NCBI RefSeq assembly: GCF_000239815.1
Contig: NZ_CAFK01000341.1
Location: forward strand, 1-49,384
Origin: Bradyrhizobium sp. STM 3843
GTDB lineage: Bacteria; Pseudomonadota; Alphaproteobacteria; Rhizobiales; Xanthobacteraceae
Length of the DNA: 49,384 nucleotides
Direction: 5' to 3'
Below the pieces are notes generated by a model. That model ran no database searches, had not been told where the DNA came from, and saw only the letters and a list, made by a program, of their open reading frames with translations. The translations under genes and the position numbers were made by a program. This document shows, in pieces, positions 25,364-33,784 of this stretch; within the stretch, counting starts at the first letter, position 1; each line of letters opens with the position of its first letter.

Positions 25364-26665
25364 ATGCGACTGCCCTTCTTCTATGGCTGGGTCGTCGTCG
25401 CCGTGACCTTCGCCACGATGGCAATCGGCGTCAACGCGCGGACGGCCTTCTCGCTGTTCTTTCCGCCCATTCTGTCCGAGTTCGGCTGGGAACGCGGCAT
25501 CACGGCCGGCGCGTTCTCCTTCGGTTTCGTGGTGTCGGGGATTGTGAGCCCCTTGATCGGGCGGCTGATGGACCGCACCGGTCCGCGCGCGGTGATGGAG
25601 CTTGGGGTGGCGCTGATGGCCGGCGGCCTGCTGCTGGCGCCACTGACGTCACAGCCCTGGCATCTTTACGTGACGATCGGCGTGATGGTCGGGGCCGGCA
25701 GCGTCTGTCTGGGTTATTCCGGCCAGTCGCTGTTCCTGCCGAACTGGTTCATCCGCCGCCGCGGGCTTGCGATCGGCATCGCCTTTGCCGGTGTCGGCAT
25801 TGGCTCGGTGACGCTCTTGCCCTGGGTCCAGCATATGATCGCGCAACAAGGTTGGCGCGCTGCGTGCACGGCCATGGGTCTCCTCGTGCTGATCGCGCTC
25901 GCGCCGATCAATCTTCTGTTGCGGAAGCGACCGGAGGATCTCGGGCTGCGGCCTGATGGTGATGCCGCGCCGGCCGCCTCCGCCGCGAAGCCTGTCTCCA
26001 ACATCGTCGATCCCGCCTGGGCCGCTATCGACTGGACCTTGCCGCGGGCGCTGCGCACGATGAGATTCTGGTGGCTTTCAGTCGGCTACTTCTTCGGCCT
26101 GTACATCTGGTACGCCGTGCAGGTTCACCAGACCAAATACCTGCTCGAGATCGGCTTCAGCCCGAATGTCGCGGTGTGGGCGCTCGGCGCGGTCAGCCTG
26201 CTCGGCATTCCCGGTCAGATCGCGCTCGGCCATCTCTCCGACCGCATCGGCCGCGAGGCGGTCTGGGTTTTCAGCTGCTTAGGCTTCACGATCTGCTTCG
26301 TGGCGCTGATCGCGCTCAAGGCCTCGCCGACCCTGCTGCTCGTCTACGTCATGGTGGCGAGCCAGGGCGTGCTCGGCTACGGCCTCACCTCCGTGATGGG
26401 CGCGGTGGTCCTGGAAATCTTTCAGGGACCGCATTTCGGAGCCATCTTCGGCACCATCATGCTGATCGCTCTCTGCGGCGGTGCGGCCGGCCCGTGGGTC
26501 ACCGGCGTGCTTTACGATCTCACCGGCAGCTACACGCCCGGATTTGCGATCGCGATGGCCGCAAGCCTGCTTTCGGCGATCGCCGTCTGGTGCGCGGCGC
26601 CACGCAAGGTGCGCGCGGTCGCCGGCCAATTGCATCGGCTGCGGCCGGCTGTGGAGGTGGTATGA
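25364..26665 (+). CDS. MFS transporter, monocarboxylate-like
   Basis: 433 residues, 12 membrane helices. FFYGWVVVAVTFATMAIG at the N-terminus and LIGRLMDRTGPRAVMELG in the first loop, plus GHLSDRIGREAVWVFSCLG, are typical of the MCT/OFA-type MFS group. ATG 25364 is chosen because GGGAGAG lies about 9 nt upstream. The P450 gene starts 86 nt downstream on the same strand. Substrate unknown; possibly exports or imports the P450 substrate (inference). Confidence 0.88.
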   Translation: MRLPFFYGWVVVAVTFATMAIGVNARTAFSLFFPPILSEFGWERGITAGAFSFGFVVSGIVSPLIGRLMDRTGPRAVMELGVALMAGGLLLAPLTSQPWHLYVTIGVMVGAGSVCLGYSGQSLFLPNWFIRRRGLAIGIAFAGVGIGSVTLLPWVQHMIAQQGWRAACTAMGLLVLIALAPINLLLRKRPEDLGLRPDGDAAPAASAAKPVSNIVDPAWAAIDWTLPRALRTMRFWWLSVGYFFGLYIWYAVQVHQTKYLLEIGFSPNVAVWALGAVSLLGIPGQIALGHLSDRIGREAVWVFSCLGFTICFVALIALKASPTLLLVYVMVASQGVLGYGLTSVMGAVVLEIFQGPHFGAIFGTIMLIALCGGAAGPWVTGVLYDLTGSYTPGFAIAMAASLLSAIAVWCAAPRKVRAVAGQLHRLRPAVEVV

Positions 26666-26751
26666 TCGGGTTGTTCGGTCGCGATCGGATTTGGTCTTGC
26701 CCCGGCCATCTCAGAATGAGCTAATCGGCGCAAAACGGGAAAGGAACGTCC

Positions 26752-27984
26752 ATGAACGAGCATGTCCAGGCGAAACCCGCCGCGCCGGTGTTCAATCCGT
26801 TGTCGCCGGAATTCATCCGTGATCCGTACCCGTTCTATCAGCAATTGCGCGAAACCGATCCGATGCATGTGACGCCGTTCGGCGCCTTCCTTGCCAGCCG
26901 CCATGCGGAAGCAAGCCTGGTGCTGCGCGACAAGCGGTTCGGCAAGGATTTCGTGGCCCGCAGCATGCGCCGTTACGGGCCGAAGATCATGGAGGAGCCG
27001 ATCTTCCGCAGCATGGGGCATTGGATGCTGCAGCAGGATCCGCCTGACCACACGCGCCTGCGTGGCCTCGTGGTGAAAGCGTTCACGGCGCGCCGGGTCG
27101 AGGACATGCGCCCGCGGATCCAGGAGATTGTCGACCAGACGCTCGATCAGGTGATCCCGCGCGGTCAGATGGATCTGATCGAGGATTTCGCCTTCCGCCT
27201 CCCGGTAACGGTGATCTGCGACATGCTGGGAATCCCGGAGGAGCATCGCGAAAGCTTCTACAAGAGCTCGCGCGAAGGCGGCCGTCTGCTCGATCCGGTG
27301 CCGCTGTCGCCGGCCGAAATCGCCGAGGGCAATGCCGGCAACGCGGTGTCGACGGCCTATTTCCAGCATCTGTTCGAGCTGCGCCGGCGCCAGCCCGGCG
27401 ATGACCTGACCACGCAACTTTTGCAGGCCGAAGAGGACGGCGCCAAGCTCAGCCATGAGGAGCTGACCGCCAACATCATCCTCCTGTTCGGCGCCGGCCA
27501 CGAAACCACGGTCAATCTGATCGGCAACGGGCTGTTGGCCCTGCACCGCAATCCGGATCAGCTGGCGCTGTTGAAGGCGCGCCCCGACCTGATCACCAAT
27601 GCGATCGAGGAGTTCCTGCGCTACGATTCCTCGGTGCAGCTCACCGGCCGCGTCGCGCTGGAGGATATCGAGGATCTCGGCGGCAGGCGGATCCCCAAGG
27701 GCGAGGGCGTGCTCTGCCTGCTGGGCTCGGCCAATCGCGATCCCGCCGTTTATCCCGATCGGCCGGAACAGCTCGATATCACTCGGCCCAATGTGAAGCC
27801 GTTGTCATTTGGCGGCGGCATCCATCATTGCCTGGGCGCCCAGCTCGCCCGGATCGAGGCGGAGGTCGCGATCGGCACCCTGCTGCGGCGGCTGCCTGAC
27901 CTGAAACTGGACGACCCCGACAATCCGGAATGGCGGCCGACTTTCGTGCTGCGCGGCCTGAAGCGGCTGCCGGCCCGCTGGTAA
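26752..27984 (+). CDS. Bacterial cytochrome P450
   Basis: 410 residues, the usual class I bacterial P450 size. I-helix AGHETT at 248-253 (oxygen activation), ExxR in EEFLR (E287/R290), and heme-ligand loop FGGGIHHCLGAQLAR with Cys360. It needs a ferredoxin and reductase, neither of which is adjacent. Lies immediately after an MFS gene. The substrate cannot be predicted. A GGAAAGGAACGTCC leader precedes the ATG. Confidence 0.95.
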   Translation: MNEHVQAKPAAPVFNPLSPEFIRDPYPFYQQLRETDPMHVTPFGAFLASRHAEASLVLRDKRFGKDFVARSMRRYGPKIMEEPIFRSMGHWMLQQDPPDHTRLRGLVVKAFTARRVEDMRPRIQEIVDQTLDQVIPRGQMDLIEDFAFRLPVTVICDMLGIPEEHRESFYKSSREGGRLLDPVPLSPAEIAEGNAGNAVSTAYFQHLFELRRRQPGDDLTTQLLQAEEDGAKLSHEELTANIILLFGAGHETTVNLIGNGLLALHRNPDQLALLKARPDLITNAIEEFLRYDSSVQLTGRVALEDIEDLGGRRIPKGEGVLCLLGSANRDPAVYPDRPEQLDITRPNVKPLSFGGGIHHCLGAQLARIEAEVAIGTLLRRLPDLKLDDPDNPEWRPTFVLRGLKRLPARW

Positions 27985-28155
27985 CCATTCCGCGAACGGT
28001 GTTGTGCAGCGCCCGCTAAATGTCGCATGATGCTGTGACTTCGCCGCACTTCGTCCTATATGATCTGGCGCTCCGGCATTGCGATGTGGCGGGGAGGCGG
28101 CCGCCTGCGGATAGATGGTCAGGGCGCCGGAGCGTTGTGCTTTGAGGGAGACCCC

Positions 28156-31100
28156 GTGCAGACGACCCTGCTCGGATTGGCGATTGCCTTCATCCTTGCG
28201 CTTCTTGCCGCGCTGATTGGGCCGTATTTCGTCGATTGGAACCAGTTCCGGCCCCAGTTCGAGGCCGAGGCCAGCCAGGTGATCGGCGTGCCGGTGCGGG
28301 TCGCGGGCGCGCTCGACGCGCGGCTGCTGCCGACGCCGACCTTGCGGCTGCGCCAGGTCACCTTCGGCGGCGCCAACGACCTCGGCAAGCTGCGCGCCGA
28401 CAAGCTCGACGTCGAGTTCAGCCTCGGCGATCTGATGCGGGGCGAGTGGCGGGCCAACGAGCTCACCGTCAGCGGCATGTCCGCCGATCTCGGGCTCGAT
28501 CCAAAGGGCCGCGTCGATCTGGCGGGCGGGGGCGGCCGGTTCAATCTGGCGGCGCTGTCGATCGACCGCCTCAATCTGACCGGCCGCGTCGCGCTGCATG
28601 ATGCGACCAGCCACTCCACCCTCGAGCTCAATGACATCGTATTTTCGGGCGACGTCCGCTCGCTGGCCGGCTCGCTCCGCGGCGACGGCGCCGTTTCTAT
28701 TCTGGGGAGCCGCTATCCGTTTCGGGTCTCCTCCAGCCAGGACAGGGATTCCAGCGGCCTGCGCGTGCACCTCAATATCGATCCCGGCGAGCGGCCGGTG
28801 GTTGCCGATGTCGAGGGCCTGATCAGCTTTGCCAACCGCGCGCCGCAGTTTACCGGCGCGCTGACCTTGTCCTCGCCGCCCCCCAAGGAACAGTCGAACA
28901 AGGAACAGTCGAAGGAGCAGGGCAAGACCAAGCCGGCTGAGGCGAAGGACCAGGCGAGCGCGCGAGGCGGCAAACAAGCTATCACCGATGCGCCCTGGCG
29001 AATGACGGCCAAGGTCGCGGCCGATCCCGCCGCCGCCAAGCTGGATCAGGTCGAGGTGAGCTTCGGCCAGGAGGAGCGGGCGCTGAAATTTGCCGGCACC
29101 GGCGAGGTGCGCTTCGGCGCGGCGCCGCTGTTGCGGGCTACGCTGTCGGCGCGGCGGCTCGACGCCGACAGGCTGCTCGGGGTCGACGATAATGCCGACC
29201 GCAAGTCGACCGTGCCGGTGCGCGCGCTGCCCGAATTGCGCGAGTGGCTGGCGCGACTTCCTACCTTGCCGCTGCCTGCCGAGGTCCAGCTCTCGACCGA
29301 GCAGATCACGCTGGCGGGACGTCCGGTGCAGGACGTGACGGCAAAGCTGCACAGCGAGCCCACGGCGTGGAGCCTGCAGCAGGTCGATCTGCGCGCGCCG
29401 GGCGCGACCCATCTGACGTTCAAGACAGCCATTGCGGCGACTTCAGCCACATCGGGTTTCTCCGGCGCGCTCGATCTCGATTCGTCTGATCCCGATGCGT
29501 TGGTGGCCTGGCTGCAGGGCCGCACCGAGACCACCTACCGCAGCCAGCGACCGCTGCGCCTGCGCGGCAATGTCAGCGTCGGGCCCGACCGGTTCGCGGT
29601 CGAAGGTCTGAAGGCCGAGATGGAGAGAGGGGCGGTCGAGGGCAGGGTTGCGCTGGTGACGCCGTCCGGCGCGGCATCGCGCTTCGAGGCGGCATTGAAG
29701 GGCGAGCGGCTCGATATCGACGCCGCCATGGCGCTGGCACGTTCGCTGGCTGGTCCTGACGGTGCGTGGCCGGCGGATGCCGACATTTCGCTCGATATTG
29801 CGCGCGCCACCTGGAGTGGCCAGGATTTGCGCCCGCTGACCGCCAAGCTGTCCTACGGGCCGAAGAGCATCGTGCTCGATCAGGTGAAGTTCGGCCAAGG
29901 TGGCGTTTCCACCGAGGGATCCGGCCGGTTCGACCGCGCGGAGACCACTGGCCGCTTGGCCCTGACCTCGAGCGCTGCGTCGCTGCGCGACATCACCGCG
30001 TTGGTTCAACCGTTCGCGCCGAACGTCGCGACGCGCTTGGAGAAGGCCGCAACTCTCCCCGGGCCGGCGCGACTCAAGCTTGCGCTCGATCTGGCCAAGG
30101 ATCCGGCGAGCTCCGATCGCGCGCAGGCCAAAGCCGTGCTCGATCTCGACGCTCCGCAGCTCAAAAGCACGGCCACGCTGACCGCAAAGCCGGCCGCGGC
30201 GGCGCTGCGCAATCTCGACCTCGACGCGGTCAGCCGGACCGACGTCGGTCTGGACACCAAGATTTCAGCCGAGCAGGGCAGCCTGCTGCTCACCTTGCTC
30301 GGTCTGGATCGGGTCGCCGCGACCGGCAACGGGCCCGGCCTGTTTGAGACCAATATCAGCGGAAATTGGCATGCGCCGCTGCGCGTTACAGCAAAGATCT
30401 CAGGCGTCGGTCTCGACGGCGAGGTGCAAGGCACGGTCGAATCCACGTCGGGCTCCTGGACCAATGCCCTGAGCTTGGCCGCAGCCGATTTGCTCAAGGC
30501 CAATCTCAATCTGCGCCTCCGCAACGTGAATCTGGCGCCGATGGTCGGCTTGAATCCGCAGGTTGCGGCCGCGCAGAACGTCCGGCTATCCGCGCGTGTC
30601 GGCTTGTCGGCGGGCCGGATGACGTTCGACGACATCGATGGTCTTGCTGGTGGCGCGCGGCTCCGTGGCCGCCTCGCGCTGACGCTCGAGGATGATAGGC
30701 AGCTCGATGGCGAACTCGGGCTCGACGCGCTCAACGTGCCCCAAGTGCTTGCGCTCGCGATCGGCGCGATCGGCCGCGATGCCGCCGAGCCGCTCGGTCC
30801 GGGGCTCTTGAAGGGATGGCGTGGCCGGCTGTCATTCCAGGCGCTCAGCGGTGCGATGCCCGGCGGTGGCGAGCTGCGCCCGATCGGCGGCACGATCAAG
30901 AGCGACGGGCAGACGCTGACGGTCGAGAATCTCAAGGGCCGGCTCGGCGGCGGCGACGTCACGGCAACCCTCGATGCGCGGCCGAACGCCAACGGGCTGG
31001 CGATGAGCGGCCGTATCGAGCTGGCAAACGTTGATGGCAACGCGCTGCACTACCGCAGCCTGAAGATGCCGGCCGGCCGCGTCTCAGCGCAGATGGCGCT

Positions 31101-31953
31101 CGCGAGCGAGGGACGCAGCCTGCAGGCGCTGACCAGCGCGCTGTCTGGCAATGGCACGGTCACGCTGGACGGCGCGTCGATTCCCGGTCTCGATCCCCGT
31201 GCCTTCGACGTGGCACTGCGCGCCTTCGATGCCGGCCAGATCACCGACGATGTCAAGCTGCGGCAGATCATCGAGCCGCCGCTGACCGCGGGATCGCTGG
31301 CGGTGGCCTCGGCGCAGATTCCGTTCGTCATCCGCGACGGGCGTATGCGCGTCAGTGCGACGACGTTGGAAGCAAAGGATGCACGCGCCATCGTCTCCGG
31401 TGGCTATGACATCCCGGCCGATCAGGCCGATATCCGCGCGAGCCTGATCACGACGGTGATCGGCAACGCCAACAGCCGCCCTGAGATCGGGTTGTTTGCG
31501 GCAGGCACACCCGACAGCCTCAGTCGCAGTGTCGACGTCACCTCGCTGTCGTCGTGGCTTGCGGTGCGCGCGATCGATCGCGAGACGCGCCGGCTCGACG
31601 CCATTGCGCGCGGCGAGATGCCGCCGCCTTATCCACCCTCCACTGCGTCGCTGCCGGGATCCTCCGATGCCGGCCCTGCGCCACCAAGCCTGACCGATTT
31701 GCCGGCAACCGGGCGCGATCCGCGGCGGGTTGATCCACGTGCCAAGCTCGGTGGGCCGCGCCAACAGACGCCACCGCCGCAGGCGCCGCTGTCCGGACCG
31801 CCGGCGCCGGCGACTGTGCCGCCGGTTGCGGCCAGCCAGCAGATCGCTCCGTTGCCGCCGCCGGTCGAGATCAAGCCCGCGCCTGGCGCGGTGCCGGTGA
31901 AGCCGCGACCGCGGCCGCCGCTGGTGCTGACGCCGCAGCTTTCGAATCCTTAG
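28156..31953 (+). CDS. AsmA-family envelope protein
   Basis: 1265 residues. Residues about 5-26 are a membrane anchor (LLGLAIAFILALLAALIGPY), then FVDWNQFRPQFEAEASQVIG and GVPVRVAGALDARLLPTPTL, which is the AsmA N-terminal signature. The long middle is repetitive beta-strand sequence. The C-terminal AsmA_2 part is followed by a Pro-rich tail (about 1170-1265). AsmA/TamB-type proteins bridge membranes to carry phospholipid to the outer membrane. The start is GTG 28156 with GAGGGAGA upstream. The stop overlaps that of the convergent LysR gene. Confidence 0.9.
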   Translation: MQTTLLGLAIAFILALLAALIGPYFVDWNQFRPQFEAEASQVIGVPVRVAGALDARLLPTPTLRLRQVTFGGANDLGKLRADKLDVEFSLGDLMRGEWRANELTVSGMSADLGLDPKGRVDLAGGGGRFNLAALSIDRLNLTGRVALHDATSHSTLELNDIVFSGDVRSLAGSLRGDGAVSILGSRYPFRVSSSQDRDSSGLRVHLNIDPGERPVVADVEGLISFANRAPQFTGALTLSSPPPKEQSNKEQSKEQGKTKPAEAKDQASARGGKQAITDAPWRMTAKVAADPAAAKLDQVEVSFGQEERALKFAGTGEVRFGAAPLLRATLSARRLDADRLLGVDDNADRKSTVPVRALPELREWLARLPTLPLPAEVQLSTEQITLAGRPVQDVTAKLHSEPTAWSLQQVDLRAPGATHLTFKTAIAATSATSGFSGALDLDSSDPDALVAWLQGRTETTYRSQRPLRLRGNVSVGPDRFAVEGLKAEMERGAVEGRVALVTPSGAASRFEAALKGERLDIDAAMALARSLAGPDGAWPADADISLDIARATWSGQDLRPLTAKLSYGPKSIVLDQVKFGQGGVSTEGSGRFDRAETTGRLALTSSAASLRDITALVQPFAPNVATRLEKAATLPGPARLKLALDLAKDPASSDRAQAKAVLDLDAPQLKSTATLTAKPAAAALRNLDLDAVSRTDVGLDTKISAEQGSLLLTLLGLDRVAATGNGPGLFETNISGNWHAPLRVTAKISGVGLDGEVQGTVESTSGSWTNALSLAAADLLKANLNLRLRNVNLAPMVGLNPQVAAAQNVRLSARVGLSAGRMTFDDIDGLAGGARLRGRLALTLEDDRQLDGELGLDALNVPQVLALAIGAIGRDAAEPLGPGLLKGWRGRLSFQALSGAMPGGGELRPIGGTIKSDGQTLTVENLKGRLGGGDVTATLDARPNANGLAMSGRIELANVDGNALHYRSLKMPAGRVSAQMALASEGRSLQALTSALSGNGTVTLDGASIPGLDPRAFDVALRAFDAGQITDDVKLRQIIEPPLTAGSLAVASAQIPFVIRDGRMRVSATTLEAKDARAIVSGGYDIPADQADIRASLITTVIGNANSRPEIGLFAAGTPDSLSRSVDVTSLSSWLAVRAIDRETRRLDAIARGEMPPPYPPSTASLPGSSDAGPAPPSLTDLPATGRDPRRVDPRAKLGGPRQQTPPPQAPLSGPPAPATVPPVAASQQIAPLPPPVEIKPAPGAVPVKPRPRPPLVLTPQLSNP

Positions 31954-32879
31954 GTCGCGGCGACGGGAGTGATGCCAGGCAGGCGCGCGATCTCGTGGGC
32001 GAGATAGTCGATCAGGAGCCTGACGCGCGCGATGCCGGCGCGCTCGGGCAGGATCAGCATGCTGAGCGGCACGGAGGGCAGGATATAGTCCGGCAGGATC
32101 GGCGTGAGCCGGCCATCGGCGAGCAGATCGTCGACCAGCCAGCGATGCGCGGCGGCGATGCCGCGGCCCGCAAGCAGGCACTCGCGGACCGCAAGCCCGT
32201 GGTTGACGCGGAAGCGGCCGAGAAACGGCACCGTCTCACGGTGGCCGTCCGGCGACTGCAGGGTGAGGACATCGCTGCCGGCCACATTCGACATGCGGAT
32301 GCCCTCGTGACCGATCAGCTCCTGCGGCACCAGCGGCCGGCCATGCCGATCCAGATAGTCGGGGGCGGCGACCAGCAGGCGGTGTGAATGACCAAGGGTG
32401 CGCAGCTTCATCGAGCTGTCGGTGAGGGGCGCCAGACGCAGGGCGATGTCGACGCCCTCGCGCACCAGGTCGATACGCTCGTCGGTGAGGCTCAGGTCGA
32501 TGGCGATGTCGGGATAGCGGTCCTGGAAGCCGAAGATCAGCCCGGTGACGTGCAGGACGCCGAAAGCCGCGGTGCAGGACAGTCGGATGGTGCCTGCCGC
32601 AGCACCTTGCGTGCCGCGTGCCTCATCGCCGGCCTGCTCGATCAGCCGCAGGATTTGAATGCAGTTTGCGTAGTAGCGGCTGCCCTCGTCGGTGAGCGTC
32701 ACCCGGCGGGTGGTGCGGCTGAGCAGCGGCACCCCGACGGCATCCTCCAGCTCGTGCAGGTGACGCGTGATCGTGGACTGCCCGACGCCGAGCTCGCGCG
32801 CTACGGCCGACAGGCTGCCGCGTTCGGCGACCCGGACGAAGCTGCGCATATGCGCGAAGCTGACGTCTGATTTATCCAT
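31950..32879 (-). CDS. LysR-family transcriptional regulator
   Basis: 309 residues. HTH at about 20-40 (GSLSAVARELGVGQSTITRH). Effector domain with IDLSLTDERIDLVREGVDIA and LAGRGIAAAHRWLVDDLL. It is divergent from an NAD(P)H quinone reductase-like gene with 91 nt of unusually AT-rich DNA between starts, and is the likely repressor or activator of that gene. Its stop codon lies inside the AsmA stop (TTAG overlap). Confidence 0.9.
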   Translation of the reverse strand: MDKSDVSFAHMRSFVRVAERGSLSAVARELGVGQSTITRHLHELEDAVGVPLLSRTTRRVTLTDEGSRYYANCIQILRLIEQAGDEARGTQGAAAGTIRLSCTAAFGVLHVTGLIFGFQDRYPDIAIDLSLTDERIDLVREGVDIALRLAPLTDSSMKLRTLGHSHRLLVAAPDYLDRHGRPLVPQELIGHEGIRMSNVAGSDVLTLQSPDGHRETVPFLGRFRVNHGLAVRECLLAGRGIAAAHRWLVDDLLADGRLTPILPDYILPSVPLSMLILPERAGIARVRLLIDYLAHEIARLPGITPVAAT

Positions 32880-32970
32880 AAATTGGCATAATATTATCGA
32901 TAGCCGACATATAGTGAATATATCGACACGCGTCTATGTCATGGCCCGGTTCCACCGAAGGATCGATGCC
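32880..32970. promoter_or_regulatory. Divergent promoter/operator region of LysR and quinone reductase
   Basis: AT-rich compared with the surroundings. ATAATATTAT (32888-32897) is a perfect 10-bp palindrome, and TCGATA (32897-32902) is repeated inverted as TATCGA (32921-32926) with 18 nt between. These are reasonable LysR binding sites by position and symmetry, but not proven. Confidence 0.45.
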
Positions 32971-33762
32971 ATGAATGTTCTGCTTGTTTTCGCCCATCCC
33001 GAACCGCGCTCGCTCAACGGCGCCTTGCGCGACGTCGCCGTCGCCGAACTCAAGGACCAGGGCCATGAGGTCAGGATCTCCGACCTCTACGCCATGGGCT
33101 GGAAGGCGGCCGTCGATCGCGCCGACTTTCCGCAGCTCGCGCCCGACGCCCGGTTGAATGTGGCGACTGCGTCCGGCGAGGCTTTCAAGGCGCACAGGCT
33201 GACCGACGATGTCAGGGCCGAGCAGGAAAAGCTGCTGTGGGCCGACGCCGTGATCCTGCAGTTTCCGTTGTGGTGGTTCACGATGCCCGCGATCCTGAAG
33301 GGCTGGGTCGACCGTGTCTATTCGTACGGCTTCACCTACGGCGTCGGCGAGCACAGCGACAAGCGTTGGGGCGACCGCTACGGCGAGGGCGTGTTCGCAG
33401 GCAAGCGCGCGATGCTCATCGTAAGCACCGGCGGATGGGAGGAGCATTATTCAGCGCGCGGCATCAATGGTCCGATCGAGGATCTGCTGTTTCCGATCAA
33501 CCACGGCGTCCTGTTCTATCCCGGCTTCGATGTCTTGCCGGCGTTCGTGGCGCATCGGGTCAATCGCCTCGATGAGGCGGGCTTCACGGTGATTGCGGAC
33601 CAGCTTCGTGAACGGATGCGCACGCTGTTCACCGCGAAACCGATTCCGTATCGGCGGCAGAACCATGGCGACTATCTGATCCCCGCGATGCAGCTCCGAG
33701 CCGAGCTCGGCGATCCCGATGCGCGCGGCTTCGCGCTGCATATGGACGATGCCGCGGGCTGA
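32971..33762 (+). CDS. NAD(P)H:quinone oxidoreductase, flavodoxin-like (NQO1/MdaB type)
   Basis: 263 residues. LLVFAHPEPRSLNGALRDVA at the N-terminus is the FMN/FAD phosphate-binding start of the Flavodoxin_2 family, and LQFPLWWFTMPAILKGWVDR is the quinone-reductase signature near residue 100. It performs two-electron reduction of quinones, preventing redox cycling. ATG 32971 has AAGGA about 10 nt upstream. Divergent from a LysR gene that probably controls it. Confidence 0.9.
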   Translation: MNVLLVFAHPEPRSLNGALRDVAVAELKDQGHEVRISDLYAMGWKAAVDRADFPQLAPDARLNVATASGEAFKAHRLTDDVRAEQEKLLWADAVILQFPLWWFTMPAILKGWVDRVYSYGFTYGVGEHSDKRWGDRYGEGVFAGKRAMLIVSTGGWEEHYSARGINGPIEDLLFPINHGVLFYPGFDVLPAFVAHRVNRLDEAGFTVIADQLRERMRTLFTAKPIPYRRQNHGDYLIPAMQLRAELGDPDARGFALHMDDAAG

Positions 33763-33784
33763 CGGCTGCGCGAGGCGCGGGACG

